A DNA stretch of 64,000 nt from the NCBI GenBank assembly GCA_965116215.1, contig OZ220494.1:186001-250000 (forward strand). Direction: 5' to 3'. The translations under genes were made by a program, and so were the position numbers. The notes under the pieces were generated by a model, which was not told the DNA's origin, did no database searches, and was given only the letters and a program-made list of their open reading frames with translations. This stretch comes from CBDBKL01 sp965116215 (lineage in GTDB: Bacteria; Bdellovibrionota; Bdellovibrionia; Bdellovibrionales; JAKFYE01). Position 1 is the first letter of the stretch; every line of letters begins with the position of its first letter. Shown here piece by piece: positions 1-9,429 of the stretch.

Positions 1-662
1 TTGAAAATATCATAGAGGACACCGTCAATTCTAAATCGAATCACCATATCTTTCTCATAGGGTTCAATATGAATATCTGAGGCTTTTTCTTTGACAGCTC
101 GAAAAAGAAGCGTGTTCACGAGGCGAATGACAGGAGCTTCATCATCTCCTGACTCTAATAAATCAATGATAGGTTCGTCTAAATCGTAATCTTCATCCTC
201 GATTTCGTCTAATCCCTCTAGGGCGGCTGTGCTCTTTTCGTAAACTTTGTTGATGGCATCTTCAATATGCGATTTTGTAGCCATAACAGGTCGAGTGGGT
301 TTTTTAAGTATAACTTGTAGATCATCGAGAGCTTTAAAGTTTAAAGGGTTAGAAATTAAAACTTTAATTGCATATCCTTCATCTTTATATGGAAGGATAT
401 TGTTTTGTTTGGCATAGTTTATTGGTATGCCGTGGACAAGATCCACAGCAATGTCATTGAACGGGATCTCCTTCATAAAATCAAAACCCATAATTTTAGA
501 GAGAGCTGAAACAGCTTCTTCAGGTTTTGTAAATGGAGTTTCCAAAAAGTAGTCTTTAATACTTTTCCCTTTATCTGTTTCCGAAGCCATGATGGACTCT
601 AATTCAGAGGGCTTGAGTCCAGTGTGTTTGATTAAAAGATTTTGAATGTTTTCTAATGACAT
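1..662 (-). CDS. gspE: Type II secretion ATPase GspE, N-terminal part (runs off the window)
   Basis: This is the cytoplasmic assembly ATPase of the type II secretion system. It powers pseudopilus growth and binds GspL at the inner membrane. Only the first 220 residues are in the window. Residues about 30-140 fit the N-terminal GspE domain. After an acidic linker (about 149-175) comes the conserved entry to the ATPase core, EAPVIRLVN at 176-183 and KASDIHIEPYEK at 193-204, then RFRIDG at 209-214. The Walker motifs lie outside the window. The ATG at 662 follows the gspD stop by 12 bp, so it is the last visible gene of gspC-gspD-gspE. The motifs are typical of the family; related PilB ATPases share them, but the gspC/gspD context decides the name. 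Confidence 0.93.
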   Translation of the reverse strand, partial: MSLENIQNLLIKHTGLKPSELESIMASETDKGKSIKDYFLETPFTKPEEAVSALSKIMGFDFMKEIPFNDIAVDLVHGIPINYAKQNNILPYKDEGYAIKVLISNPLNFKALDDLQVILKKPTRPVMATKSHIEDAINKVYEKSTAALEGLDEIEDEDYDLDEPIIDLLESGDDEAPVIRLVNTLLFRAVKEKASDIHIEPYEKDMVIRFRIDGVLYDIF

Positions 663-674
663 ATTGCAGGCCTC

Positions 675-2921
675 TTACTCTATGAGTGAATCCTCAAAAG
701 GAAGACTCTCTTCCTCTTGTTCTGGTTCTTGTTCTATTTCTGGTTCTATCTCTGGCTCTAATTCTAACTTTCTAGTGGACAGTTGTTCGACTTTTTTCCC
801 GTAGGGATCTTTTCCTCTATAGCCAGATTTAATAAAGTCTAGCCGTTCATTTAACTTATTCCCTAGCAGTTTGCTATGATCGTTACGGTTACGAATGATT
901 TTTGGCGTAATAAAAACCAAAAGATTGAGCTTATCTTTTGTGATTTGTTTAGATTTAAAAAACCAACCCAGTATAGGAATATCTCCTAAAATAGGAACTT
1001 TTGTGGCTGTCTCTTTAGATTCATCTCGTATTAATCCTCCAAGAACAGCAGTATCTCCATCGGGAACAACAATGTTTGATTTAAAATATCGTTTACTGAG
1101 TGCGATGGCTGAATCTGCCAAGTTTTTAGCTTGAATTTGTTGATTAGAAACCTGCTTTATCTCTTGAGTGATTTCCATACGGACAGCATCACTTGTGGGA
1201 TTGATAAAGGGTTTAATTGTGAGTTTAATAGTTGCAGGCTCACGCTTAATACTTGTTGAAGACAGATTATTAGCCCCAATAGTTGTGTCTGCTGATACGG
1301 GAACTTCTGCCCCCACTTCAATTGTTGCTTCTCCATTATCTAGAACTAAAATTTGAGGTGTAGATAATACATTGGCATTATTATGTGACTTTAAGAAATT
1401 CACAAAGCCGACGATCTCTTTTATCTTTACTGATTGAGCACCGCCTATATTCAGTTCAACGGTATCACCACTGCCAAAGCCTAAAATAGCTCCTGTACCT
1501 TTTGTGAGATCTAAAAGATTTCCAATACTTCCATCTCCAAATCCAGATCGTATGGGGGCTCCTCCACTATCTTTAAGGAATCTATAATAATTGATACCCC
1601 AGTTATGAGATTGTCCAGCACTGAGTTCCATAATGATGGCCTCTGCATAGACTTGGTCCCTTGGAATATCGATCTTGCTGAGAAGATTGAGGACAACCTG
1701 ATAGTCTTGTCGACTAGCTGTAATAATCAAAGAATTTGTGTCTTCATCTGCTGTGATATTGATGTCCCCCCCAAATACAGTAGATGTATTGGTTGTGTCT
1801 CCAAATGTCCCTCCTGTTCTGGCTCTAGTGTTTGAGTTGCTGACAGGGAAGCGAGATCGTCGGCTAGCTGCTCTTTCAGCATCTTTGGCAATACCACTAA
1901 GAGTTTCAGCTATTTTTTTAGCTTGTGCATATCTTACATAATAGACGTAAACACCTCCAGCATCTTCAGGTCTAATTTCAAAGTCCAATTTTTTAATCAG
2001 TTTGTGCATTTTCTCGATACCTTTTTCATTTCCGACAAGGATAATGGAATTTGTGCGTGCATCTGGAAGAACTGTTGAAAAAGCACTGAAGGAAGAAGTG
2101 CTTTGACCCCCTCTATTGAATCTTGGAATACCTGGTCTGAAAGTTCTACTCCTATTATTTTCTCTTGAATTATGAATTTGTTCAATCAGTTGAGCAAGGT
2201 CTTTAGCCTTTGCATGTTTTATAGGGATGACTTTAATTTGTTTTTCAAATCCGACAATATCTAGCTGTGAAATAATATTGGCAATGCGTTCTACACTTGT
2301 TCCGAAGTCCGTTACGATCAGTGAATTTGTAGGAGGATAGGTTTGTAGCTCCCCGTGCTTTGAATGCAGATTTTTAAAGTGTGTCTTAATATCTTCGGCT
2401 GAAATGTGTTTGAGTTGAAAAATTCGAGTAATCAATTGATCTGTGTTGGGAAAGTAAGAACCACTATAAATTTCTAAATTATCTTTTAATGCCATTGAAC
2501 TTTGTCTGATTTTTAGAAATTTACCGTGTGGAACAACTGTAAATCCATTGATAGCTAATGCAGAGAGAAAAGCTCTGTAGGCTTCAGCGACTGTAATTTG
2601 TGAAGGGGCAATGATAGTTACAGTCCCTCTGACGTTGGGTTCAAGAATAAAGTTTTTTCCAGTCAGCTTGCTAATGGCTTCTACAACTTGGGTGATCTCT
2701 GCATTTTTATAGTCAAAGCTTTCTACTAAATCAGGAAAGTTTTCATTTGTTATATCTTCTGGATGGGCATCAACCATTGAGATCTTAGATTGGCCGTTAG
2801 AAGATTTATTTTTTGAAGGAGATGGTGACTGTTTTTCTTCTATAGAAGGAGGGGGGAGTTGAGCCATCGTTGGATAAACTAAAAATATATTGATAAGAAG
2901 AGGAGCCAATAAATGTTTCAT
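675..2921 (-). CDS. gspD: Type II secretion outer-membrane secretin GspD
   Basis: This is the outer-membrane channel through which folded exoproteins leave the periplasm. The 748 residues start with a signal peptide (cleavage likely after PTMA, residue 20). Next come an N0 domain (about 66-140, FDYKNAEITQVVEAISKLTG), repeated N1-N3 KH-like domains with NSLIVTD/NSIILVG/NSLIITA signatures, and a C-terminal secretin domain with VPVSADT and, near residues 641-660, VPILGDIPILGWFF. A Ser/Arg-rich linker sits between N2 and N3. The tail beyond about residue 720 is an acidic Glu-Pro-Glu repeat that is unusual for GspD. It follows gspC by 44 bp and precedes gspE by 12 bp, on the same strand. The length is slightly above the usual 650-710. 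Confidence 0.96.
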   Translation of the reverse strand: MKHLLAPLLINIFLVYPTMAQLPPPSIEEKQSPSPSKNKSSNGQSKISMVDAHPEDITNENFPDLVESFDYKNAEITQVVEAISKLTGKNFILEPNVRGTVTIIAPSQITVAEAYRAFLSALAINGFTVVPHGKFLKIRQSSMALKDNLEIYSGSYFPNTDQLITRIFQLKHISAEDIKTHFKNLHSKHGELQTYPPTNSLIVTDFGTSVERIANIISQLDIVGFEKQIKVIPIKHAKAKDLAQLIEQIHNSRENNRSRTFRPGIPRFNRGGQSTSSFSAFSTVLPDARTNSIILVGNEKGIEKMHKLIKKLDFEIRPEDAGGVYVYYVRYAQAKKIAETLSGIAKDAERAASRRSRFPVSNSNTRARTGGTFGDTTNTSTVFGGDINITADEDTNSLIITASRQDYQVVLNLLSKIDIPRDQVYAEAIIMELSAGQSHNWGINYYRFLKDSGGAPIRSGFGDGSIGNLLDLTKGTGAILGFGSGDTVELNIGGAQSVKIKEIVGFVNFLKSHNNANVLSTPQILVLDNGEATIEVGAEVPVSADTTIGANNLSSTSIKREPATIKLTIKPFINPTSDAVRMEITQEIKQVSNQQIQAKNLADSAIALSKRYFKSNIVVPDGDTAVLGGLIRDESKETATKVPILGDIPILGWFFKSKQITKDKLNLLVFITPKIIRNRNDHSKLLGNKLNERLDFIKSGYRGKDPYGKKVEQLSTRKLELEPEIEPEIEQEPEQEEESLPFEDSLIE

Positions 2922-2965
2922 AAAAAATCCCTTTCTTTAGCTTAATAGCCATTCAAAAAATAATG

Positions 2966-4003
2966 TTATTCAATACTGTAGTTAAGAGTTTCAGTTCTTC
3001 CACCACGTTCAATATCTATAGCAATTTGTTTTTCATCTTGCAGTTGATGAAACAGTTCCATAGCTTTTGCAGGGCTGGTGAGTAGATCGCCATTGACACT
3101 TTTGAGAACATCACCAATTTTTAAGCCAAGACTTTCATAGATGCTATTGGGTTGCATATCTAGAATTCTAAATCCATCAATTTGGCCACCTGTTCCTGGA
3201 ACGATATTGGGGACAGCTCGTGCCTGCTGAAGAAGTTCTGGTAGATTTTGTAAGTGTTTATCAATATCTGTTCTTTGAAGAGTAAAATTATTTCCGTTTT
3301 GTGAGATACTTTCCTTTTTTTGGAGAGGTGGTGTTTTGGGAGCCAGCGAAATGGTCACATTATCTTTAATTTCTATATACTCTAAAGCTCCATTTCTTTC
3401 ATTTTGAAAAATAGCTTTTTTTCTTTTTATACTCAGTAGAGTGGCCATCCCTTCAATGCTATCATTTATCATATAGGGGAAAACTTTATCGCTTCCAATT
3501 TTGATCGTGGCTATGGCCTTTTTAGGGTTGGCATGTACAATGGTACCAACGAGTTCAAGAGGCAATGTTGTGGGTATTGGTACGGCATTAGCTAGGGCTC
3601 CTGCTATTGGTTCTACATTGCCTGTTCTATTGAGCGGATTAGGAATGATACCGTCAGAGTTAAAAATATTTCTATGGATAATTGGATTGTAGCTTTGTCG
3701 TGAGAGTTGTTGTAAAGGTTCTTTCTTCTTTTTTGTTAATGGTGATATTGAGTGTGGTAACATTTTATCTCGAATGAGAAGTAGACCGAGATCAGCTAAA
3801 CAGTAGGCTAGAAATACACAGAGAATATAGGGGTATAGTTTTTCAAACAGTGGGCGAGTGACTTGAGGTTTTTTTAGTGGAGAAATATGATTGGTTTTAT
3901 CTGAAGAGGTTTCGGCAAGTGTCGTTGGCGCAGATGTTTTTTGCACTTCTGGTTTTGTTTGTGCTGCTTTTGAGAATAAGCGTTTAAAAAGTGCTTTCAT
4001 CAA
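2966..4003 (-). CDS. gspC: Type II secretion inner-membrane protein GspC with PDZ domain
   Basis: GspC links the inner-membrane platform to the secretin and takes part in substrate choice. The 345 residues have the expected order: a short cytoplasmic N-terminus, one transmembrane helix at about 56-77 (LYPYILCVFLAYCLADLGLL), the homology region containing HRNIFNSDG (about 112-120) and LVGTIV (about 150), and a C-terminal PDZ domain (about 265-345) with GFRI, SLGLKIGDVLKSVNG and the last strand. The N-terminal extension with many Lys/Thr residues before the helix is not conserved in the family. The gene heads a gspC-gspD-gspE operon. It could be called PulC/OutC. The fold order leaves little doubt. 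Confidence 0.93.
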   Translation of the reverse strand: MMKALFKRLFSKAAQTKPEVQKTSAPTTLAETSSDKTNHISPLKKPQVTRPLFEKLYPYILCVFLAYCLADLGLLLIRDKMLPHSISPLTKKKKEPLQQLSRQSYNPIIHRNIFNSDGIIPNPLNRTGNVEPIAGALANAVPIPTTLPLELVGTIVHANPKKAIATIKIGSDKVFPYMINDSIEGMATLLSIKRKKAIFQNERNGALEYIEIKDNVTISLAPKTPPLQKKESISQNGNNFTLQRTDIDKHLQNLPELLQQARAVPNIVPGTGGQIDGFRILDMQPNSIYESLGLKIGDVLKSVNGDLLTSPAKAMELFHQLQDEKQIAIDIERGGRTETLNYSIE

Positions 4004-4461
4004 AGCGAACCTTTCCCTGTCTATACCACTTTAGTCAGATGACTGTGCGGACAGTCCCTTCTCAAAAAGATTAGCAAATCAAAGAACTTACGGGCAGAAT
4101 AAAGCATCCTTTAAAGGGGGAACTAGACTTAAGAATGACTGAGGAATAAAAGGTCAGTGAGTTTGGTTTTTTAAGAAAGACTCAAAATGTGTGTGATGGA
4201 CCTTCCCTTACGGCTTCTCATTTATGCATTCAGGAAGAATTTAAAAATAAAAGGCATGACGCAGTTAGATTGGATTTCTTTCTAAGGGCAAAGAAAAAGA
4301 TACACTATAATGCGTTGCGCATGGAGTGAATTTTTAGAGAGTGTACCTATAGCTTGGCAAATTTTAGTGGGTGAGTATATATCAAAACCAGTTCAAGAGA
4401 TAAAATGTCATTTCCTTTTTGAGGATGAGGATAAAAAGAATCGAATGAATAAACAGAGAAG
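4004..4461. other. Intergenic region with a possible promoter
   Basis: This 458-bp gap lies between the divergent gspC and the hypothetical gene at 4462. A TATAAT hexamer sits at 4306-4311, but no convincing -35 box lies 16-18 bp upstream. A short reading frame (4310-4471, 53 codons) starts inside that hexamer and ends overlapping the next start; its start lies upstream of any transcript from this -10 box, so I do not call it a gene. Nothing else is recognisable. Confidence 0.3.
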
Positions 4462-5127
4462 GTGTTGGTGAGATACGGAGTTTACTTGAGGGGTTTTGAA
4501 CCGTATAGAGACTTCGAGTTGAGGAAATCTCTTGTTCGTATTCCAGAAGTTCTCATCGAACTTAAGAAAATTCAGCAGATATATGATACTCGTCAAAAGA
4601 TCATCAGAGATGTTTTTATAGATTTTCTTTCTGAGGAGGGGTATTTACATTTGTCAGTGGCTATGCAAAGGCTGCTTTCTGCAGGTGTCCAAAAAGGACT
4701 TGTTCAGCGTATTGTACAGAGATTAGGTCCTTCAGCTTTTGTTATTGGTCCATCAGATTCTCTATCTCTTAAGAAATTTATTTTTGATGAAATAGAGGGA
4801 GAGGATTTTTTATATAAACAGGAAGCTCAAGGGGTCAGAGAAATGGATCATACAGAGTCAGGCACAGTGTCTCCATATGGGATCGTTCGACTGATTAATA
4901 GTGAAGGGAAATCTTGCTTTGATAATGTAGAAGTACATGCTTCCAATATAGATGATCTTGTTTTGGATTTGGTGGACTATTTGTCAGTGAAACGACTGGT
5001 TACTGTAACTGTTTCAGGTGATGTTCTCAAATCTCTTTACTATGCCTCTGCTAGTGACAAATTGGTTGTTCAAGATGCAATAGAAACAGATCCTTTCTTG
5101 GGCTGGTTTGACCGTCGTGCCGTCTAG
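4462..5127 (+). CDS. Hypothetical protein, about 221 residues, unrecognised
   Basis: I do not recognise this family. The frame is open from a stop at 4450, and the first possible starts are three consecutive codons GTG-TTG-GTG at 4462-4470; none has a clear Shine-Dalgarno. The protein is soluble, with no signal peptide or membrane segment. The N-terminal half is predicted helical and charged (RIPEVLIELKKIQQIYDTRQ, then a FLSEEGYLHLSVAMQRLL segment). The C-terminal half looks beta-rich (YGIVRLINSEGKSC, RLVTVTVSGDVLKSL). Two Cys or His ligand clusters are absent. It stands alone between divergent gspC and convergent pduO. The start is uncertain, but the codon pattern and length make it a likely real gene. 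Confidence 0.6.
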   Translation: MLVRYGVYLRGFEPYRDFELRKSLVRIPEVLIELKKIQQIYDTRQKIIRDVFIDFLSEEGYLHLSVAMQRLLSAGVQKGLVQRIVQRLGPSAFVIGPSDSLSLKKFIFDEIEGEDFLYKQEAQGVREMDHTESGTVSPYGIVRLINSEGKSCFDNVEVHASNIDDLVLDLVDYLSVKRLVTVTVSGDVLKSLYYASASDKLVVQDAIETDPFLGWFDRRAV

Positions 5128-5162
5128 AAATCTTTATGTTCCTTTTAGTAGAGATAGATCAT

Positions 5163-5182
5163 AGAGAAGGAATTAATTCTCT
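5163..5182. terminator. Small hairpin after the hypothetical gene
   Basis: AGAGAA at 5163-5168 pairs perfectly with TTCTCT at 5177-5182 across an 8-nt loop, 35 bp after the stop of the hypothetical gene. The trailing T run is short, so it is only a weak terminator candidate. Confidence 0.3.
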
Positions 5183-5355
5183 TTGAGTCTAGAAGTGTTC
5201 ATGTTGTTATTTAGAAATAGACTCACTCTCCTTATTGGAAATGGCTCATGCTCGCTAAAAAAGTTGGGGGTCAGTTTTTCCCATATCTATTTTTGGGGAA
5301 CCAAATGATTTCTGTACTGTAAGAGACTTTCTTTTTTTAAAAAATAACCCCCTAT

Positions 5356-5892
5356 CTATCCTTGCCATTTTTCTTCTTTTTGTCCTTCAGAGGCATTGAG
5401 ATATCGAGCTAACACAAAAAAATAATCACTTAAGCGATTTAAAAACACAATGATTTCAGCATGGCCTTTTTCGTTAAGCCCTACAACTTTGCGTTCCGCT
5501 CGTCTACAGACAGTTCGTGTCAGATGTGAAAAAGCTGCACTTTCTGTCCCTTCAGGTAAAATAAAGTTTTTTAATGGATTTAAGGACTGCTCCATTTTAT
5601 CGATTGTTGTTTCCAATTGCTTGGTGCGATTAGGATTCGTGCGGACTGTTGTAGAGTCCTCTTTTTTAGAGGCTAATTGACTCCCTATAGAAAATAGCTC
5701 ACATTGAATGTCAGTTAACGTATTTAATATGTCATTGTGCATTTTCAGTTTGCTTTTAAGGACTCCAATAAAAGCATTTAATTCATCTACAGTTCCATAG
5801 GCTTTGACACGAGGATCTGATTTTCTAACACGAACGTTGCCTATAAGACCTGTTTCACCTAAATCACCTGTTTTAGTATAAATTTTCATCAC
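5356..5892 (-). CDS. pduO: Cob(I)alamin adenosyltransferase, PduO type
   Basis: This enzyme transfers the adenosyl group of ATP to cob(I)alamin to make adenosylcobalamin. The 178 residues carry the family hallmarks: the N-terminal ATP-binding loop TKTGDLGETGLIG (residues 6-18), VDELNAFIG (35-43), and the C-terminal helix LTRTVCRRAERKVV (about 122-135), followed by NRLSDYFFVLARYLN. The length is normal for a single-domain enzyme (MMAB/PduO). It is read divergently from ccsB, with 83 bp between the two starts, and has no cobalamin biosynthesis gene next to it, so it probably serves scavenged cobalamin. The name cobO is used for an unrelated family and should be avoided. Confidence 0.95.
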   Translation of the reverse strand: MMKIYTKTGDLGETGLIGNVRVRKSDPRVKAYGTVDELNAFIGVLKSKLKMHNDILNTLTDIQCELFSIGSQLASKKEDSTTVRTNPNRTKQLETTIDKMEQSLNPLKNFILPEGTESAAFSHLTRTVCRRAERKVVGLNEKGHAEIIVFLNRLSDYFFVLARYLNASEGQKEEKWQG

Positions 5893-5975
5893 TAAAAAAT
5901 ATCAGATCTTTTCTTAGGAGTCAGTTATTTCTTTTCTTTACAGATGGATTGATTTTCCATTAGATATCTTATCCG

Positions 5976-7409
5976 ATGAATAGAAAGTTAGAAAAATATC
6001 TTTCAAAAATATTTAGAGCACTGGGGTCTTTAAAGTTAGCTGTTCTTGTTATTTTAGCTCTGGCTACAATAACGGCTATAGGTACGTTTTATGAAGCCAA
6101 CTACAGTGCCTATGTGGCTAAGAAATTAATTTATGAATCTTTTTGGATGTATGCGGTTATGGGGCTTCTTATCATAAGTCTTGTTTTTTCGGCTGTGGAG
6201 AGATATCCGTGGAAACGAAAGCATACAGGTTTTTTACTTGCTCATACAGGTATTATTATTATTATTTTAGGATCCTATATCACTCAAAGAGCAGGATTAG
6301 ATGCGAGTTTAGCTCTCTCTATCGGTGAGAAAAGTCAATTTGTAATACTTCCCTATGAAAGAGTCCTTGCTTTTTATGAAACATCTGATGGTGTTAATTA
6401 TCGTAAAAGAGGTCAAAGTTCTATAGACTTTACGAAATCAAAACCTTCTAAAAATAGCCCTTACATTGTTCAAAAGAATCCGTATATATCTATTGTTGAC
6501 TATTGGCCCTATGCAGATAGAAAAAGTTCTATCATTCCCTCCTCATCTCAAAATGATGGTCCGGCTATACAATTTCAACTTTTTAATAATGCCTTTAATG
6601 TGTCTCAATGGTTGATAAAGAGATCGTCTTTAGCTTCTGAATCTATTGATTTAGGACCTGTGAAAATTGTATTGGCAGACTCTACGTATACAGCCGGCTC
6701 TGGAAATGAGATTGTCATTACTCCCGATGAGAGTCCAAAAAAATTTAGATATTTTCTGTTTAAAAAGGAGGGGATGAACGAGGATTTAGAGAGCAGCTCA
6801 AAGCGTCGGCTTTTGAGAAGGGCCGCCACTATGGGTGTTGGACTAGAAGGTGAGGAGATTCAAACAGAGTGGATGGGATTAAAATTTAAAGTCTTATCCT
6901 ATTTTCCATTGGCGAAAGAAAAGGTGACATACTCTCAAAGAGACAAACCCATTGATTCTTCAGTTCCCGTCTTACATGTGGAGTATAAAAATGAAAAACA
7001 CACCTTAGGTTTAAATTCTATTCTTAAGCTCTTTGATGATGAGAAGGCCTATGTTCTCACCTATAATAATAAGCGTGTAAGCTTGGGATTTCCGATAAAA
7101 TTAAAGAGCTTTGAGGTGAAAAAATATCCTGGCAGTCAAAAAGCCATGTCTTATGAAAGTGTGTTGATGACCCCAGATGGCAGAGATACTTTGGTGTCTA
7201 TGAATGAACCTTTAAAATACGATGGGTACACATTTTATCAAGCCAGTTTTCAAGAAGATGAATTGGGTAAGCCCATAGCCTCGATCTTTACTGTTAATTA
7301 TGATCCAGGCCGGTGGGTTAAATATTTAGGATCTTTATTATTGATAGGAGGGATCCTTGTTTTGTTTTATATGAAAGGGTATTTTGGCAGGAAAGTAGAG
7401 AGAGTGTAA
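5976..7409 (+). CDS. Cytochrome c biogenesis protein CcsB/ResB-like
   Basis: This is half of the system II haem ligation machinery that attaches haem to CXXCH apocytochromes in the periplasm. The 477 residues have the ResB layout. There are three early membrane helices (about 18-40, 58-80 and 88-108). The first contains the typical LKLAVLVILALATITAIGTF. A large extracytoplasmic domain (about 130-440) follows, with the conserved late segment PLKYDGYTFYQASF (about 406-419), then a final helix near 448-468. The stop codon at 7407-7409 directly abuts the ATG of ccsA at 7410, so the two are translationally linked. Its substrates probably include the ActA and ActE cytochromes encoded just downstream. 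Confidence 0.9.
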   Translation: MNRKLEKYLSKIFRALGSLKLAVLVILALATITAIGTFYEANYSAYVAKKLIYESFWMYAVMGLLIISLVFSAVERYPWKRKHTGFLLAHTGIIIIILGSYITQRAGLDASLALSIGEKSQFVILPYERVLAFYETSDGVNYRKRGQSSIDFTKSKPSKNSPYIVQKNPYISIVDYWPYADRKSSIIPSSSQNDGPAIQFQLFNNAFNVSQWLIKRSSLASESIDLGPVKIVLADSTYTAGSGNEIVITPDESPKKFRYFLFKKEGMNEDLESSSKRRLLRRAATMGVGLEGEEIQTEWMGLKFKVLSYFPLAKEKVTYSQRDKPIDSSVPVLHVEYKNEKHTLGLNSILKLFDDEKAYVLTYNNKRVSLGFPIKLKSFEVKKYPGSQKAMSYESVLMTPDGRDTLVSMNEPLKYDGYTFYQASFQEDELGKPIASIFTVNYDPGRWVKYLGSLLLIGGILVLFYMKGYFGRKVERV

Positions 7410-9161
7410 ATGAAGAATTTTATAATTGTTTTAATAATGATGGGCTTTCAATGCTTTGCTTATGGGAAAACACTCAGAGCCATTCCAGTTTTAGATGCAG
7501 GTAGATATAAGCCTTTTGATACTTTTGCCAGAGAAACTTTTCAATTGATTCATGGCAAAAAAAGTGATGAGGGAACACCTGTCGAACATATTATTTTAAC
7601 ATGGTTCTTAGTCCCTCAATATTGGCTCAACGTTGAGTTTGTACAAATCTCTAATTATAAAGTAAAGGAAGCATTAGGTGTTTCGCCTCAGAAAAGGTTT
7701 TTTTCATTTAATCAGATTCGTAAAAGTGAAAATTTATCTCATTTATTAAAAGACTTATCTTTGTTAAAAGAAAGAGGGGAATCTTTAAATCCTTTTTATC
7801 AAGCTATTCAAAGTTTAGAATCACAAATTACACTTTTTGTTGCTATCACACAGGGCCGGTATCCGTTGATTGCTCCGACGGAGACACCAGGAGAGTGGGT
7901 GTCTTTTGCACAGAGTGATGAAGAGTTAAAGAAGGCTTTTCAAAAGATTATCAATGAGTTTGTTAGATCTTTGGTCAAAGAAGGTTTATCTCAGGAGTCG
8001 ATAAGAGAAAAAATGGTAGAGTCAGAAGCTAAGGAGTCTCCTACACAGAGTGATAGAGAATTAAAGAGAGTTTTTAAAGGGATTATCAATGAGTTTATTA
8101 GACCTTTAGGTAAAGACAGTTCATCACGGGAGTCAATAGAGAACCAAATGGTAGAGTCAGAGGCTATGGAGTCTGCTGTCGATGAGTTTATAACTTTAGC
8201 AAGATCTAGAAATCCAGATGATTATCCTCTGCAAAGGCGTATTGATGTTGAAATTTTTTACAATATGTTTCAGCCCTTCTTATGGAGTGCCGTTGCCTAT
8301 ATTTTGAGTGTGATTTTTTTCTTTATAGGGTTTTTTAGAAGATGTCGATGGGGGCTATGGGCTTTAAGTGTAGCTTTTGCGCTTCATACTTTTGGGTTTA
8401 TTTTGCGTGTTTATATAGCAGAACGACCTCCTGTGTCTAATATGTTTGAATCTGTTATTTGGGTATCGTGGGGAGCTGTACTCCTTTGCTTTATCTTTGA
8501 ATATTTTAAGAAGACAAAATTTATGCTCTTCAGCGCAGCCATTGTTTCCTCTCTGAGTTTGATAGCGGCTAACATGGCCCCTATTGTTCTAGATCCTTCG
8601 CTTCAGCCTTTAACGCCGGCTTTGAGAAGTCATTTTTGGCTTATCGTGCATGTGTTAACAATTACGCTCAGTTATTCTGCTTTTTTTGTGGCTTTTATAA
8701 TGGGAGATATTGGATTGGTTTTCTTTATAAAGGGGGAGAAAAAATATAAAAAGCAGATAGCAGTCCTTCAAGAGTCGATTTACCGATGTTTACAAGTTGG
8801 GGTTATTCTTTTGTCGGTAGGAACCATCTTAGGTGGGGTTTGGGCAGATTATGCATGGGGGCGATTTTGGGGATGGGACCCTAAGGAGGCCTGGGCACTC
8901 ATTGCTTTATTAGGGTATATTGCCGTTTTGCACGGCCGGTTGTCTGGTTGGCTTAGGAGTTTTGGGTTTATAGCTTCTGCTGTTGTTACATTTTCATTAG
9001 TTATTATGGCTTGGTATGGTGTTAACTTTGTATTAGGAGTGGGCTTACATTCTTATGGCTTTGGAGCTGGGGGAGTGGAATATGTATCTTTGTTTGTTAT
9101 ACTTCATTTCCTCTTTGTTATTGTAGCCGCTGCTATGAGGCGACTTTCATCATCTGCTTAA
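7410..9161 (+). CDS. ccsA: Cytochrome c biogenesis protein CcsA with N-terminal periplasmic extension
   Basis: This is the haem-handling partner of CcsB in system II cytochrome c maturation. The 583 residues start with a signal peptide and a conserved extension (IPVLDAGRYKPFDTFARE, about 25-42), then a periplasmic region. The C-terminal half (about 285-583) has eight or so helices and the haem-binding WWD motif WGRFWGWDPKEAWALI near 490. Histidines in HSFW/HVLT and GVGLHSYG segments fit the external haem ligands. Residues 168-257 hold two tandem copies of a 45-residue segment (DNA 7911-8045 and 8046-8180) that I do not expect in the family. The stop codon overlaps the TTAAA target duplication of a downstream MITE-like insertion. 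Confidence 0.92.
   Translation: MKNFIIVLIMMGFQCFAYGKTLRAIPVLDAGRYKPFDTFARETFQLIHGKKSDEGTPVEHIILTWFLVPQYWLNVEFVQISNYKVKEALGVSPQKRFFSFNQIRKSENLSHLLKDLSLLKERGESLNPFYQAIQSLESQITLFVAITQGRYPLIAPTETPGEWVSFAQSDEELKKAFQKIINEFVRSLVKEGLSQESIREKMVESEAKESPTQSDRELKRVFKGIINEFIRPLGKDSSSRESIENQMVESEAMESAVDEFITLARSRNPDDYPLQRRIDVEIFYNMFQPFLWSAVAYILSVIFFFIGFFRRCRWGLWALSVAFALHTFGFILRVYIAERPPVSNMFESVIWVSWGAVLLCFIFEYFKKTKFMLFSAAIVSSLSLIAANMAPIVLDPSLQPLTPALRSHFWLIVHVLTITLSYSAFFVAFIMGDIGLVFFIKGEKKYKKQIAVLQESIYRCLQVGVILLSVGTILGGVWADYAWGRFWGWDPKEAWALIALLGYIAVLHGRLSGWLRSFGFIASAVVTFSLVIMAWYGVNFVLGVGLHSYGFGAGGVEYVSLFVILHFLFVIVAAAMRRLSSSA
7911..8180 (+). repeat. In-frame tandem duplication inside ccsA
   Basis: Two 135-bp copies (7911-8045 and 8046-8180) encode diverged 45-residue repeats. 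Each starts QSD-EL and contains FK-IINEF and MVESEA-ES. The copies differ at many positions, so the duplication is not recent. It lies in the periplasmic stretch ahead of the C-terminal membrane domain. Confidence 0.9.
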
Positions 9162-9277
9162 AAAGGTTCTATGACACTTTGCCGAAGGTTCAAAGCCTTG
9201 GCTGGATAGTGCTCGATATATTCAGGGACGCAATAGGTTTGTCTTTCTTCAAAATTTGCTTTTTAAGAGGACTAAGT

Positions 9278-9400
9278 GGGAGAGTTTTTCTGAAGCCTTC
9301 CAAAAGCTCAGACAACTCTGAGGTTCGCAGCTCGTCTCTCTTTGAGATACGCCCTGCGCCTCAGAAAACTCGTTTTGAAAGGCTTCAGAAAAACTCTCCC
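9278..9400. repeat. Palindromic dispersed repeat, short form, copy A1
   Basis: This is a 123-bp unit whose ends are 28-bp inverted repeats with one mismatch (left GGGAGAGTTTTTCTGAAG, right CTTCAGAAAAACTCTCCC). The interior holds a second perfect hairpin, CTCAGA-CAAC-TCTGAG, at about 9307-9322. A second unit of the same core follows at about 9430-9541, with a diverged right end. Short peptides read across it are repeat artefacts. Confidence 0.85.
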
Positions 9401-9429
9401 TCCCATTTTCTCCTTTGGTGGCGCAAATA

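Noticed and set aside
4310..4471. 53-residue frame ahead of the gene at 4462
   Set aside because: Its start overlaps a TATAAT box, there is no ribosome-binding site, and no domain is visible; a coupled leader cannot be excluded.
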